From: Polaribacter sp. SA4-10
GTDB taxonomy: Bacteria; Bacteroidota; Bacteroidia; Flavobacteriales; Flavobacteriaceae
Reading direction: 5' to 3'
DNA length: 64,000 bases
NCBI RefSeq assembly: GCF_002163835.1
Contig: NZ_CP019331.1
Span: forward strand, 2,517,001-2,581,000
In this document: in pieces, positions 43,859 to 53,728 of the stretch
Layout of the letters: each line of letters opens with the position of its first letter
Numbering within the stretch: the first letter of the stretch is position 1
Position numbers and translations under genes: made by a program
Notes under the pieces: generated by a model
Told to the model about the DNA's origin: nothing
Database searches by the model: none
What the model saw: the letters and a program-made list of their open reading frames with translations, nothing else

Positions 43859-44905
43859 TTAAACATCATCAAAATCAATACTAATTTTTGAAGTAGTTGG
43901 ATATGCTTGACAAGCTAATACAAGGCCTTCTTCAACTTCACTATCTGATAAAATTGAGTTTTTAACCATTACTGCTTTTCCTTCTGTAACTTTACATAAA
44001 CAAGAGCTACAAACGCCTCCTTGACAAGAATAAGGAGCGTCTAAATTATTACGTAAACTTGCTGATAAAATATCGTCAGTTTGATTCATAATAAATGTAG
44101 TTTCTTCATCATCTAAGAAAATAGTTATTTCTGTGCTTCCTTCTTTTATTTCTAAAACTGCCTCTTCATCAACAGAAACTGTAAATAATTCAAAATGAAT
44201 ATTTTTATCAGCAATACCATGTTCAGAAAGTGTTTTAGAAACTTCTTCAATCATTTCTTCTGGTCCGCATAAATAAGCAGCATCAAAAGTGGTGTTTTTG
44301 TATTTATTATTGATGTAGAAATTAGTGTGTGCTTTATCAATTCTACCAAATAAAGAATCTTCTAGTTGTTCTCTACTACAAATATAATGTAGGTTAAAAC
44401 GATCTGAATTTACTTCTTTTAAAGCATCTAATTCGTTTTTAAAAATAGTATCAGCAACCGTTTTGTTTCCATATATTAATGTAAAAGTAGACGAAGATTC
44501 GTTTTCTAAAACATCTTTAACCATAGATAGAATTGGTGTAATTCCAGATCCAGCAGCAAAAGCGATATAATTTTTATTGGGTTTTGGTTCTAAAACAAAC
44601 TTTCCCTCTGGTTCAGAAATTTCTATAAAATTTCCTGGTTTTAATTCTGATGTAGCATAGGTAGAAAAAGTACCGTTTTCTACCGCTTTAATTGCTACTT
44701 TTAAGTAACTATCGGTTGGAGAAGAACAGATAGAATAAGCTCTTCTAACTTCTTTACCGTTAATTGTTTTTTTAAGTGTTAAGTATTGCCCAGAATGAAA
44801 TGCAAATTTAGATTTTAAATTTCCAGGTATTTTAAAGATAAGAGAAACCGCATCGGCAGTTTCTCTTATCACATCTTGTATATTTATTTTGTGAAACGTT
44901 GCCAT
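43859..44905 (-). CDS. ferredoxin-type NAD(P)H reductase (PaaE-like)
   Basis: A 348-aa flavo-iron-sulphur reductase. The FAD-binding site reads RRAYSICSSP (residue about 55), the NAD(P)H-binding part AAGSGITPIL (near 115) and the C-terminal plant-type [2Fe-2S] domain CQGGVCSSCLCKV with a distant LACQ as fourth ligand. The order FNR then ferredoxin resembles the reductase subunits of multicomponent oxygenases such as PaaE, and it can supply electrons to partner enzymes; candidates in the window are the acyl-ACP desaturase and others (inference). It follows asd on the same strand, 15 bp apart. Confidence 0.9.
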   Translation of the reverse strand: MATFHKINIQDVIRETADAVSLIFKIPGNLKSKFAFHSGQYLTLKKTINGKEVRRAYSICSSPTDSYLKVAIKAVENGTFSTYATSELKPGNFIEISEPEGKFVLEPKPNKNYIAFAAGSGITPILSMVKDVLENESSSTFTLIYGNKTVADTIFKNELDALKEVNSDRFNLHYICSREQLEDSLFGRIDKAHTNFYINNKYKNTTFDAAYLCGPEEMIEEVSKTLSEHGIADKNIHFELFTVSVDEEAVLEIKEGSTEITIFLDDEETTFIMNQTDDILSASLRNNLDAPYSCQGGVCSSCLCKVTEGKAVMVKNSILSDSEVEEGLVLACQAYPTTSKISIDFDDV

Positions 44906-44920
44906 TAAAAAATGTATGTT

Positions 44921-45910
44921 TTAAACCAAATTATTTGCTATTAAATATTCGGCAATTTGAACTGTGTTTGTAGCAGCACCTTTACGTAAGTTGTCTGCAA
45001 CGATCCACAAATTTAAGGTATTTTCTTGAGATTCGTCCCTTCTAATTCGTCCAACAAACACTTCATCTTTATTATGTGCATTTATTGCCATCGGATACAC
45101 GTTATTTGTTAAATCATCTTGAACAATAATACCAGGAGTATCTGTTAATATCTGACGAACTTCAGCCAAATCAAAATCATTTTCAAACTGAACATTTACA
45201 GCTTCAGAGTGTCCACCAGCAGTAGGTATTCTAACGGCAGTTGCCGTTATAGAAAAAGAAGCATCACGTAGAATTTTCTTTGGTTCTTTTACCAACTTCA
45301 TTTCTTCTTTAGTGTATCCGTTTTCTAAGAAAATATCACAATGAGGTATTGCGTTTCTACCAATTTTATGAGGATACGCCATTTCACCTTCAATACCAGC
45401 TTCTTCATTATCTAATTGCTGCACCGCTTTTACACCAGAACCAGAAACAGATTGGTAGGTAGAAATTACTACACGTTTCATTTTATATTTTAAATGTAAA
45501 GGAGATAAAGCAGCTACTAATTGTATTGTAGAACAGTTAGGGTTTGCTATAATTTTATCCTCTTTTGTTAAAACATCACCATTAATTTCTGGAACTACCA
45601 ATTTCTTAGTAGGATCCATTCTCCAAGCAGAAGAATTGTCAATAACAGTTGTGCCAACTTCAGCAAATTTTGGTGCCCATTCTAGGGAAGTATCTCCACC
45701 TGCAGAAAATAAAGCCACATCTGGTTTCATTTTTACAGCATCCGCTAAAGTTACAATGGTATACTCTTTTCCTTTATATGATAATTTCTTTCCAGCAGAT
45801 CTTTCTGATGCAACAGGAATAAATTCTGTAATAGGTAAATTACGTTCTTCTAAAACTTTTAACATTACAGTTCCAACCATTCCAGTTGCTCCAACTACAG
45901 CTATTTTCAT
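44921..45910 (-). CDS. asd: aspartate-semialdehyde dehydrogenase
   Basis: A 329-aa NADP-dependent enzyme making aspartate 4-semialdehyde for lysine, diaminopimelate, methionine and threonine. It has the nucleotide-binding AVVGATGMVGTVM, the catalytic cysteine in NPNCSTIQ (near residue 126) and the YQSVSGSGVKAV substrate loop; the active-site histidine fits GGHSEAVNV. Length is standard. It is 15 bp upstream of the reductase gene and probably heads the operon. Confidence 0.96.
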   Translation of the reverse strand: MKIAVVGATGMVGTVMLKVLEERNLPITEFIPVASERSAGKKLSYKGKEYTIVTLADAVKMKPDVALFSAGGDTSLEWAPKFAEVGTTVIDNSSAWRMDPTKKLVVPEINGDVLTKEDKIIANPNCSTIQLVAALSPLHLKYKMKRVVISTYQSVSGSGVKAVQQLDNEEAGIEGEMAYPHKIGRNAIPHCDIFLENGYTKEEMKLVKEPKKILRDASFSITATAVRIPTAGGHSEAVNVQFENDFDLAEVRQILTDTPGIIVQDDLTNNVYPMAINAHNKDEVFVGRIRRDESQENTLNLWIVADNLRKGAATNTVQIAEYLIANNLV

Positions 45911-46057
45911 CCCTTTAATTTTAGTATTCTAAATTGAGCTGCAAAGATGCTAAAAAAAGGAATAAAGTAAATTACATAAAACGTTATAAATCAAGCAAAG
46001 TTTAAAAATTGACTAAATGAATTTTTGATGTTTAAATTTAAACTGTTTGATGTGAAA

Positions 46058-46507
46058 TTAATATAGTTGAGGACTATACATATCTTCTTTAAACCCTTTC
46101 CATTTATCAATGTCTCCTGTAAAGGAATATATTGTTGATTTTTTAAAAAGAGAAGCTATAATTCCAGCGGTTGTTCCAACGAAGGTTAAAAGAATAGAAG
46201 CGGCAACAGCATAAGCATCATCAGAAATTATTAAAAGAGCAGCTCCGGGTAATGCTCCCATTAATACGCTGTGACCTTTCGTTCTTTTTGTTTTTATATT
46301 AGAAATTTCACTTGATGGAACTGTAATTGATCTACTTCCTTTTTTTAAGACAAGTGTAGAGTCTGTAATCTTTAGAATTTTTCCTTTTGCAATTTTTTGA
46401 CCTTCATTATTGTAAACTCTTACAAATACTTTAGATTTTTTTGGAAGTTCTTGGGCTGTAATATTAATGCATAAAAATAAGGCAATAGTAAATAATAGAT
46501 ATTTCAT
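46058..46507 (-). CDS. exported hypothetical membrane protein
   Basis: A 149-aa protein. The start at 46507 gives a clean signal peptide, MKYLLFTIALFLCINITAQ (cut near AQ-E). The longer frame from 46615 adds 36 poly-N/K residues and is rejected. The mature part has a beta-rich stretch (FVRVYNNEGQKIAKGKI, VLKKGSRSITVPSSEI) and then two hydrophobic helices (SVLMGALPGAALLI, AASILLTFVGTTAGIIASLF). I do not recognise a named family, and the function is unknown. It is divergent from trhO. Confidence 0.75.
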   Translation of the reverse strand: MKYLLFTIALFLCINITAQELPKKSKVFVRVYNNEGQKIAKGKILKITDSTLVLKKGSRSITVPSSEISNIKTKRTKGHSVLMGALPGAALLIISDDAYAVAASILLTFVGTTAGIIASLFKKSTIYSFTGDIDKWKGFKEDMYSPQLY

Positions 46508-46631
46508 AATAACAATTGTTTGGTTAAGGTTGTTAATCGTTAAAATTAATATTTTTTTTTTAAAGCTACTTGATGTATTGTTTTTTTTATTAAAAAAGAA
46601 TTGGGGGCAATTCAATTTTTAATTAATTTCC

Positions 46632-46639
46632 TACATTTG
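46632..46639 (+). promoter_or_regulatory. -7 box of trhO
   Basis: TACATTTG is an exact TAnnTTTG match, 36 bp before the trhO start. A -33 TTG at the standard distance is not seen. Confidence 0.5.
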
Positions 46640-46675
46640 CAAAAATAATTTTTTGTTTAACCTAATTAGTATAGC

Positions 46676-47707
46676 ATGCAACTGTACAATAAGTTAAGCG
46701 CAAAAGAACGCGCTGCTCTAATTGATGAAGCTGGCAAAGACCGCCTCACAATTTCCTTCTATCAATATTATAAGATAGAAAATCCACAACTATTAAGAGA
46801 TAAGTTGTTTCTAGAATGGAATGCTTTAGATGTTTTAGGAAGAATCTACGTTTCTTTTGAAGGCATAAATGCGCAATTATCTGTTCCTGCAGAAAATTTT
46901 CTCGCTTTAAAAGAGCAATTAGATACGATTTCTTTTTTGAGTGACATTCGTTTAAATGTGGCTGTAGAACAAGATAATAAGTCGTTTTTAAAGCTAAAAG
47001 TAAAAGTGAGAAACAAAATTGTTGCAGATGGTTTAAATGATGAAACTTTTGATGTTACCAATAAAGGTGTTCATTTAAATGCGGAGGAATTTAATAAAAT
47101 GTTAGCAAATCCAGCTACAGTTTGTGTAGATATGCGCAATCATTATGAAAGCGAAATTGGTCATTTTGATGGTGCAATTACCCCAGACGTAGATACTTTT
47201 AGAGATTCTTTAGATATTATTGAAGAAGATTTAAAAGACAATAAAGAAGATAAAAATTTATTGATGTATTGTACTGGCGGAATTCGTTGTGAAAAAGCAT
47301 CAGCTTATTACAAACACAAAGGATTTAAAAATGTTTTTCAGCTCGAAGGCGGCATTATAGAATACACACGTCAAGTAAAATCTGAAGGAATAGAAAATAA
47401 GTTTATTGGAAAGAATTTTGTTTTTGATCACAGAAGAGCAGAAAAAATTACAGATGATGTCGTTTCTAATTGTCACCAATGTGGAAAAGCGTGTAATGAA
47501 CATACAAACTGTGCAAATGAAGCCTGTCATTTATTATTTATTCAATGTGATGCGTGTTCAGAAAAGATGGAAAACACGTGTTCTACAGATTGTCAAGAAA
47601 TAATTCAGTTGTCTTTTGAAGCGCAAAAAGAATTAAGAAAAGGAAAAGGAAACAGCAACAAGATTTTTAAAAAAGGACGTTCAGAAGTTCTTAAGTTCAA
47701 AAAATAA
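46676..47707 (+). CDS. trhO: tRNA uridine(34) hydroxylase TrhO, rhodanese domain
   Basis: A 343-aa cytoplasmic protein with an N-terminal ferredoxin-like domain (SFEGINAQLSVPAENF), a central rhodanese domain with the loop YC(199)TGGIRC(205)EKAS, and a C-terminal cysteine-rich zinc-type region (CHQCGKACNEHTNCANEAC and CDACSEKMENTCSTDC). TrhO enzymes oxidise U34 of certain tRNAs to 5-hydroxyuridine. The extension of the cysteine-rich C-terminus is usual for the flavobacterial form. It stands alone and is divergent from the exported hypothetical gene. Confidence 0.93.
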   Translation: MQLYNKLSAKERAALIDEAGKDRLTISFYQYYKIENPQLLRDKLFLEWNALDVLGRIYVSFEGINAQLSVPAENFLALKEQLDTISFLSDIRLNVAVEQDNKSFLKLKVKVRNKIVADGLNDETFDVTNKGVHLNAEEFNKMLANPATVCVDMRNHYESEIGHFDGAITPDVDTFRDSLDIIEEDLKDNKEDKNLLMYCTGGIRCEKASAYYKHKGFKNVFQLEGGIIEYTRQVKSEGIENKFIGKNFVFDHRRAEKITDDVVSNCHQCGKACNEHTNCANEACHLLFIQCDACSEKMENTCSTDCQEIIQLSFEAQKELRKGKGNSNKIFKKGRSEVLKFKK

Positions 47708-47717
47708 AATCAGACAA

Positions 47718-47759
47718 AAATCTTCTAATGAAAACTTTGAAGTTTCCATTAGAAGATTT
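47718..47759. other. long hairpin after trhO
   Basis: AAATCTTCTAATGaAAACT (47718-47736) pairs with AGTTTcCATTAGAAGATTT (47741-47759) with one mismatch and a 4-nt loop. It is T-poor on the plus strand but has TTTTT after it on the minus strand. It may act as a terminator or as an mRNA-end structure. It contains the ATG of the weak ORF at 47728. Confidence 0.5.
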
Positions 47760-47898
47760 AGAATACATTAAAAAAAAGGTTAAACTATATTTAATAGTAA
47801 ACACCCTGTTTTTTACCATAAAATCTTTTGATGAATCTATTCCTGATTACTCAAATGAAGTAAAAAAAAAGCATGTTCTGTTAAAATTATTGAAGTAA
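47728..47898 (+). CDS. possible small ORF (56 aa), low support
   Basis: An open frame beginning MKTLKFPLEDLEYIKKKVK with a hydrophobic middle (LYLIVNTLFF) and ending HVLLKLLK. It lies in the 424-bp gap between trhO and ricT. It has no family I recognise, and the start codon is buried in a strong hairpin, so translation would be poor. It may be a gene remnant or chance. The rest of 47899-48131 shows only AT-rich bases with a TATTTTTG box near 48003. Confidence 0.28.
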   Translation: MKTLKFPLEDLEYIKKKVKLYLIVNTLFFTIKSFDESIPDYSNEVKKKHVLLKLLK

Positions 47899-48131
47899 AA
47901 CAAGTGTAAAAAGACACGAATCTCAGGTTTTTTTTTTGCTTAAAATTTAAGTTTTCACTTTCACTCAGATTCCGTATATTTACTAATTAGTGAAGATTTG
48001 ACTGTATTTTTGTATCAGTCTGATAATCAAATTATGAATCATACGTTTTTAAATTTTTAGAAGATGTTTTGTAGCGTTTATGCTAAAAACAAACTACTAG
48101 TAACTAAAAACTATATATAATATATACTCAA

Positions 48132-49532
48132 ATGGCATGTGGAAGTTGTGGTACAACAGAAAATGGAGTACCAAAAGGTTGTAAAAGTAATGGTAATTGT
48201 GGTACAGGAGGTACTTGTGGAAGTGGAAGTAAATTAGCTGTTTTTGATTGGCTTTCTAATATGACTTTGCCAAGTGGTGAAGAACGTTTTAATATTTTTG
48301 AGGTTCGTTTTAAAAACGGAAGAAAACATTTCTATAAAAATCCAGAGAATTTACCCATAATAATGGGAGATATAGTTGCAGTAGAAGGTTCTCCGGGACA
48401 TGATATTGGTACTGTTTCTTTGGCAGGAGAATTGGTAAAAGTGCAAATGAAAAAGCGCAAAATTACTGCAGACCATGAAGATGTAAAGAAAATATATAGA
48501 AAGGCAAGCCAAAGAGATATAGATGTCTGGCAAGCATCTAGAGCTAAAGAAGAAGAGACTCAAAAAAAAGGAAGAGAAATTTTAGGTCGTTTAGGTTTAC
48601 AAATGAAACTTTCTGATGTTGAGTATCAGGGAGATGGAAATAAAGCTACATTTTATTATACTGCAGAAACTCGTGTAGATTTTAGGCAATTAATTAGAGA
48701 TTTGGCAAGTGCATTTTCTATTAGAGTAGAAATGAAACAAGTTGGCGCTAGACAAGAAGCTGCGCGTTTAGGAGGAATTGGTTCTTGTGGTAGAGAATTG
48801 TGTTGTTCTACTTGGTTAACAGACTTTAGAAAAGTAACAACATCAGCAGCGCGTTACCAACAATTATCATTAAATCCGTTAAAATTAGCAGGACAATGTG
48901 GTAAGCTTAAATGTTGTTTAAATTTTGAGCTAGACGCTTATTTAGACACTTTAAAAACATTTCCAAAACAAGATCTTGTTTTAAAAACAGAAAAAGGAGA
49001 GGCTATTTTTGTTAAGATGGACATTTTTAAGCAACATCTTTGGTATACTTATAAAGAAGAACGTTTTAAGTGGTTTAGATTAACTTTAGAGCAAGTTTTA
49101 GAAATAGTTGATTTAAATAAAAATAATGAGAAATCTATTTCGTTAGAAGAATATGAAGCGGATGTTATTATTCCAGAAAAAGTAAGCTTCGAGGATGCTG
49201 TTGGGCAAGATAGCTTAACACGTTTTGATGCTCCAAAAACAAGTAAACGAAGAAGAAATAATAAAAACAAGAATAATAAAAAACCGGTTGCAGCTGTTGG
49301 AAATAAACAACCAGTAAAAGCAGTTCAAAAAGGAAAGCCACAAGCGAAACACCCGCAGAAGCAACACCCAAAACCAAGGCCAAAACAACAACCAAAACCA
49401 AAAGTTAATACAAACCCTAATGCTAATCAGCCAAAGGCTGAAGAGAAAAAGACAACTAAACCAAGAAGAAACAATAACAATAGAAATCGTAATAATAGTA
49501 ATCCAAACAATGGAAACGATTCTGAAAAATAA
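48132..49532 (+). CDS. ricT: PSP1 domain protein, RicT-like
   Basis: A 466-aa protein. Cysteine motifs open it (ACGSCGTTENG, CKSNGNCGTGGTCGSGS). The PSP1 domain (residues about 30-290) contains GGIGSCGRELCCSTWL and GQCGKLKCCLNF, the cysteine-rich features by which RicT-type subunits bind an iron-sulphur cluster. The last 110 residues are a low-complexity tail rich in K, N, Q and P. In Bacillus the Ric complex promotes RNA processing; in Bacteroidota the gene often neighbours gldH, as here. The tail overlaps the start of gldH by 23 bp in another frame. Confidence 0.88.
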   Translation: MACGSCGTTENGVPKGCKSNGNCGTGGTCGSGSKLAVFDWLSNMTLPSGEERFNIFEVRFKNGRKHFYKNPENLPIIMGDIVAVEGSPGHDIGTVSLAGELVKVQMKKRKITADHEDVKKIYRKASQRDIDVWQASRAKEEETQKKGREILGRLGLQMKLSDVEYQGDGNKATFYYTAETRVDFRQLIRDLASAFSIRVEMKQVGARQEAARLGGIGSCGRELCCSTWLTDFRKVTTSAARYQQLSLNPLKLAGQCGKLKCCLNFELDAYLDTLKTFPKQDLVLKTEKGEAIFVKMDIFKQHLWYTYKEERFKWFRLTLEQVLEIVDLNKNNEKSISLEEYEADVIIPEKVSFEDAVGQDSLTRFDAPKTSKRRRNNKNKNNKKPVAAVGNKQPVKAVQKGKPQAKHPQKQHPKPRPKQQPKPKVNTNPNANQPKAEEKKTTKPRRNNNNRNRNNSNPNNGNDSEK

Positions 49533-50010
49533 TAGTTTTTCGATTTTTTTATTGATGCTGATTTTTCTTTCATCTTGTGATGATAAATCAGATTTTAATC
49601 AATACAAATCAATAGAAAATGCTTCTTGGGAAGCAAATAAAAAAGTGTTGTTTGAGTTTGTTGTAAAAGACACCGTCTCACCTAAAAATTTATTTATCAA
49701 TATTAGAAATAATAATGAGTATTCATATAGTAATTTATACTTAATTACGGCGCTTAGTTTTCCTAATGGAACAATTATTGTAGATACTTTACAATATGAA
49801 ATGGCAGATAGTAAAGGGCGATTTTTAGGTGAAGGTTTTACAGAGATAAAGGAAAACAAATTATTTTACAAAGAAAAAAAGATATTTCCAGTTTCTGGAA
49901 CGTACCGGTTAAATATTCGTCAAGCAATGAGAAAAAACGGTGAGATTAACCCAATTCCGTTTTTAGAGGGCATTATAGATGTTGGTTTCAGTATAGAAAA
50001 ATTAGATTAA
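49510..50010 (+). CDS. gldH: gliding motility lipoprotein GldH
   Basis: A 166-aa lipoprotein with signal MLIFLSSC (lipobox cysteine). I chose ATG 49510 since the earlier in-frame start at 49420 lies within the asparagine-rich tail of ricT and would add a non-signal stretch. The mature part (KVLFEFVVKDTVSPKNLFIN, NNNEYSYSNLYLI, GTYRLNIRQAMRKNGE) matches GldH, a component needed for gliding and T9SS function in Flavobacterium johnsoniae. It lies in a run ricT-gldH-PBP1A with overlaps or tiny gaps. Confidence 0.92.
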   Translation: METILKNNSFSIFLLMLIFLSSCDDKSDFNQYKSIENASWEANKKVLFEFVVKDTVSPKNLFINIRNNNEYSYSNLYLITALSFPNGTIIVDTLQYEMADSKGRFLGEGFTEIKENKLFYKEKKIFPVSGTYRLNIRQAMRKNGEINPIPFLEGIIDVGFSIEKLD

Positions 50011-50012
50011 AA

Positions 50013-52292
50013 ATGGCAAAAAAGAAAACAACAAATTTTAAAAAATATATTAAATGGTTTTGGGGAGTCATTCTTGGTGGGGTTTTATCCTTAATAATCA
50101 TATTTCTATCTGCATCTTGGGGATGGTTAGGCGCTTTACCAACCTTTGAAGAATTAGAAAATCCAGAATCCAATTTAGCAACAGAGGTTATTTCTATTGA
50201 TGGAAAAACGTTAGGTAAATACGCAACAGAAAACAGAACTCCAATAAAATATAAAGAGTTGCCACAGAATATTGTGAAGGCTTTAGTAGCAACAGAAGAT
50301 GAACGTTTTTATGAGCATTCTGGTATCGATTTTAGAGGAACTACAAGAGCCGTTTTAAAACCAGGAAGTGGAGGGGCAAGTACAATAACACAGCAACTTG
50401 CAAGAATGTTATTTACGGGACGAAAATCTAGAAATAAGATTAAAAGAGTCTTTCAAAAAGTAAAAGAATGGGTAGTTGCAACAAAGCTAGAAAGACAATA
50501 TACAAAGCAAGAAATAATTGCAATGTATTTAAACAAATACGATTTTCTTAATCAAGCTGTAGGAGTGCGTTCTGCTGCCAGAATTTATTTTGGAAAAGAA
50601 CCAAAGGAATTAGAGATTCATGAATCTGCAATGTTGGTAGGAATGTTAAAAAATTCATCCTATTTTAATCCTTTAAGGAGAGCCGAATTAGTAAAAAACC
50701 GTAGAAATGTTGTTTTAAAGCAAATGAATAGAAATGAGTTTATAACTGAACAAGAAAAAGACTCTCTTCAGAAATTAGATTTAGGTTTAGATATTCATAA
50801 AGAAGGACATAGTGATGGGTCTGCAACTTATTTTAGATCACACTTACAAAAAGTAATGCGTACATGGGTGCAAAATAACCCAAAGCCAAATGGAGAAGAA
50901 TATGATATTTTTAGGGATGGATTAAAAATTTATGTAACGATAGATTCTAGAATGCAAAAATATGCAGAAGAGGCAATAGAAGAGCATATTTCTAATCTAC
51001 AATCTTACTTTTTTGCTGAGCAAAAAACAAATAAAACGGCTCCTTTTTATGACCTTGAAAAAGATCAAATAAAAGGAATTTTAGAAAGAGGAAAAAAGAA
51101 TTCTGGAAGATATAAGCGTTTAAAAAAATACGGAAAATCATCAAAAGAAATAGATGAAATATTTAATAAGAAAACAGCAATGAAGGTGTTTTCTTGGAAA
51201 GGAGATATAGATACAATTCTTTCTCCAATTGATTCTATTAGATATTATAAATACTTTTTACGTTCTGGTTTAGTTTCTATAGAACCACAAACAGGCCATA
51301 TAAAAGCTTGGGTTGGAGGTATAAATAACAAACACTTTAAGTTTGATGCTGTAGCGCAACAAAAACGTCAAGTAGGTTCTACTTTTAAACCATTTGTGTA
51401 CGCAACCGCTATTAATCAATTAGGAATGTCTCCTTGTGATGAATTTCCAAATACATTATACACAATTCCGAAAGGAAAATATGGAATTCCAGAAGCTTGG
51501 ACTCCAGAAAACTCCAACTTAAAATACGGAGGAATGGTAACTTTAAAAGATGGTTTAGCCGGTTCTGTAAATACAATGTCTGCGAGACTAATAGATAAAG
51601 TTACGCCAGAAAATGTAGCTCGTTTAGCTAGATCTGCGGGTATAGAAAGTGAAATTCAGGCAAATCCATCGATTGCACTAGGTGCAGTAGATTTGTCATT
51701 ATTAGAAATGGTAAGTGCATATTCTACATTTGCGAATAAAGGATTACGTGTTAGTCCAATGATTTTAACCAGAATTGAAGATAAAAACGGAACCGTTTTA
51801 GAACAATTTACACCCGAAACAAAAGAAGTTTTAAGTGAAGAATCTGCGTATGTGATTTTAGATTTATTAAAAGGAGTTACACTTTCTGGTTCTGGAGTTC
51901 GTTTGCGTTTACCTTGGGAAAAACCAGGTTATGTTACAGGGCATCCCTATAAATTTGAAAATCCAATTGCTGGAAAAACAGGTACAACTCAGAATCAATC
52001 AGATGGATGGTTTATGGGAATTGTTCCAAATTTAGCAACAGGAATTTGGACTGGTGGAGAAGATAGAGCAACCCATTTTGCTGGTATTGCAAAAGGGCAA
52101 GGAGCTACAATGTCTTTACCTTCTTGGGCATTATATATGCAAAAATGTTATGCTGATAAAACGCTAACTATCAGTAAAGAAGATTTTGAAAAACCAGAGA
52201 ATTTATCTATTAAAATTAATTGTGATGAAAAATCTGAAGAAGGAGATGAAATCAATCCAATTATTATTGAAGAAGAAGATACAGATTTTTAG
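50013..52292 (+). CDS. penicillin-binding protein 1A
   Basis: A 759-aa bifunctional class A penicillin-binding protein anchored by one N-terminal helix (residues about 16-38). The glycosyltransferase domain has EDERFYEHSGIDF and STITQQLARML; the transpeptidase has GSTFKPF (the SxxK serine), GSVNTMS (SxN) and GKTGTTQ (KTG). It polymerises and cross-links peptidoglycan in the periplasm. It lies 2 bp after gldH, suggesting one operon. No truncation is seen. Confidence 0.96.
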   Translation: MAKKKTTNFKKYIKWFWGVILGGVLSLIIIFLSASWGWLGALPTFEELENPESNLATEVISIDGKTLGKYATENRTPIKYKELPQNIVKALVATEDERFYEHSGIDFRGTTRAVLKPGSGGASTITQQLARMLFTGRKSRNKIKRVFQKVKEWVVATKLERQYTKQEIIAMYLNKYDFLNQAVGVRSAARIYFGKEPKELEIHESAMLVGMLKNSSYFNPLRRAELVKNRRNVVLKQMNRNEFITEQEKDSLQKLDLGLDIHKEGHSDGSATYFRSHLQKVMRTWVQNNPKPNGEEYDIFRDGLKIYVTIDSRMQKYAEEAIEEHISNLQSYFFAEQKTNKTAPFYDLEKDQIKGILERGKKNSGRYKRLKKYGKSSKEIDEIFNKKTAMKVFSWKGDIDTILSPIDSIRYYKYFLRSGLVSIEPQTGHIKAWVGGINNKHFKFDAVAQQKRQVGSTFKPFVYATAINQLGMSPCDEFPNTLYTIPKGKYGIPEAWTPENSNLKYGGMVTLKDGLAGSVNTMSARLIDKVTPENVARLARSAGIESEIQANPSIALGAVDLSLLEMVSAYSTFANKGLRVSPMILTRIEDKNGTVLEQFTPETKEVLSEESAYVILDLLKGVTLSGSGVRLRLPWEKPGYVTGHPYKFENPIAGKTGTTQNQSDGWFMGIVPNLATGIWTGGEDRATHFAGIAKGQGATMSLPSWALYMQKCYADKTLTISKEDFEKPENLSIKINCDEKSEEGDEINPIIIEEEDTDF

Positions 52293-52366
52293 TAAATCTT
52301 TAATTAACTAGTTGTTCTAAATTTATCTTATTAATTTATAATTTAATATCAAAAAAGTTTACTAAT

Positions 52367-53065
52367 ATGATCAACAAAAAAGTAAATAACGCAGAAGAAG
52401 CTTTACATGGAGTTAAAAGTGGAATGACTTTAATGCTTGGAGGCTTTGGTTTATGTGGGATTCCAGAAAATGCTATTTCAGAATTAGTCAAATTAAATGT
52501 TAGAGATGTTACTTGTATTTCTAACAATGCAGGAGTTGATGATTTTGGTTTAGGATTATTACTTCAAAATAAACAAATCAAAAAAATGATTTCTTCTTAT
52601 GTAGGAGAAAATGATGAGTTTGAACGCCAAATGTTATCTGGAGAATTAGAAGTAGAATTAACACCACAAGGAACTTTAGCAGAAAAATGTAGAGCAGCGC
52701 AAGCTGGTTTTCCTGCATTTTATACACCTGCAGGTTATGGAACAGAAGTAGCAGAAGGAAAAGAAAGTAGAGCGTTTAATGGTAAAATGTACATTTTAGA
52801 ACCCGCTTTTGAAGCTGATTTTGCATTTGTAAAAGCTTGGAAAGGAGACGTGGCAGGAAATTTAATTTTTAAAGGTACTTCTAGAAATTTTAATCCAAAT
52901 ATGTGTGGAGCAGCAACAATTACTGTTGCAGAAGTAGAAGAATTAGTTCCTGTAGGTGAACTAGACCCTAATAATGTACATGTTCCAGGTATTTTTGTAC
53001 AGAGAATTTTTCAAGGTAAAAATTATGAGAAAAGAATTGAGCAACGAACTGTAAGACAAAAATAA
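52367..53065 (+). CDS. scoA: 3-oxoacid CoA-transferase subunit A
   Basis: A 232-aa alpha subunit of succinyl-CoA:3-ketoacid CoA-transferase, which moves CoA between succinyl-CoA and acetoacetate or related acids. It has [27 protein letters not shown] and [13 protein letters not shown] segments. It lies 5 bp from the subunit B gene, so a heteromer is expected. The pair would allow use of acetoacetate, which arises from the hpd route (inference). Confidence 0.94.
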   Translation: MINKKVNNAEEALHGVKSGMTLMLGGFGLCGIPENAISELVKLNVRDVTCISNNAGVDDFGLGLLLQNKQIKKMISSYVGENDEFERQMLSGELEVELTPQGTLAEKCRAAQAGFPAFYTPAGYGTEVAEGKESRAFNGKMYILEPAFEADFAFVKAWKGDVAGNLIFKGTSRNFNPNMCGAATITVAEVEELVPVGELDPNNVHVPGIFVQRIFQGKNYEKRIEQRTVRQK

Positions 53066-53070
53066 TATTT

Positions 53071-53727
53071 ATGGCTTTAGATAAGAATGGTATTGCGAAA
53101 AGAATCGCACAAGAAGTTCAAGATGGATTTTACGTAAACTTAGGAATTGGAATTCCAACGCTGGTTGCAAATTATGTAAGAGATGATATAGAAGTTGAAT
53201 TTCAAAGTGAAAACGGAGTTTTAGGAATGGGACCTTTTCCTTTTGAAGGAGAAGAAGATGCAGATATTATTAATGCAGGTAAGCAAACGATTACCACCAT
53301 GCCAGGTGCAAGTTTTTTTGATTCTGCAATGAGTTTTGCAATGATTCGTGGTAAGCACGTTCATTTAACAATTCTTGGAGCAATGGAAGTTGCAGAAAAT
53401 GGAGATATTGCCAACTGGAAAATTCCAGGAAAAATGGTAAAAGGAATGGGAGGGGCAATGGATTTAGTTGCTTCTGCAGAAACTATTATTGTAGCTATGA
53501 TGCATACAAATAAGCGTGGAGAGTCTAAGATTTTAAAAAAATGTTCTTTGCCTTTAACAGGTGTTGGTTGTGTAACCAAAGTGGTTACCAATTTAGCGGT
53601 TTTAGAAGTTAGAAATAATGTTTTTCATTTACTAGAAAGGGCTCCTGGTGTTTCTGTAGAAGAAATAAAAGAGGCAACAGAAGGAACATTAGTTATAGCT
53701 GGTGAAATTCCAGAAATGAATATTTAA
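53071..53727 (+). CDS. scoB: 3-oxoacid CoA-transferase subunit B
   Basis: A 218-aa beta subunit. The catalytic glutamate sits in SENGVLGMG (near residue 52), preceded by NLGIGIPTLV. It continues with PGASFFDSAMSF and GGAMDLVA. It follows scoA by 5 bp and precedes a small membrane gene by 1 bp, so this is an operon. Confidence 0.95.
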   Translation: MALDKNGIAKRIAQEVQDGFYVNLGIGIPTLVANYVRDDIEVEFQSENGVLGMGPFPFEGEEDADIINAGKQTITTMPGASFFDSAMSFAMIRGKHVHLTILGAMEVAENGDIANWKIPGKMVKGMGGAMDLVASAETIIVAMMHTNKRGESKILKKCSLPLTGVGCVTKVVTNLAVLEVRNNVFHLLERAPGVSVEEIKEATEGTLVIAGEIPEMNI

Positions 53728-53728
53728 T

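Noticed and set aside
47728..47898. 56-codon ORF in the gap before ricT as a firm gene
   Set aside because: It is kept only as a low-confidence feature: the start lies in a strong hairpin and no duplicate or neighbour supports it.
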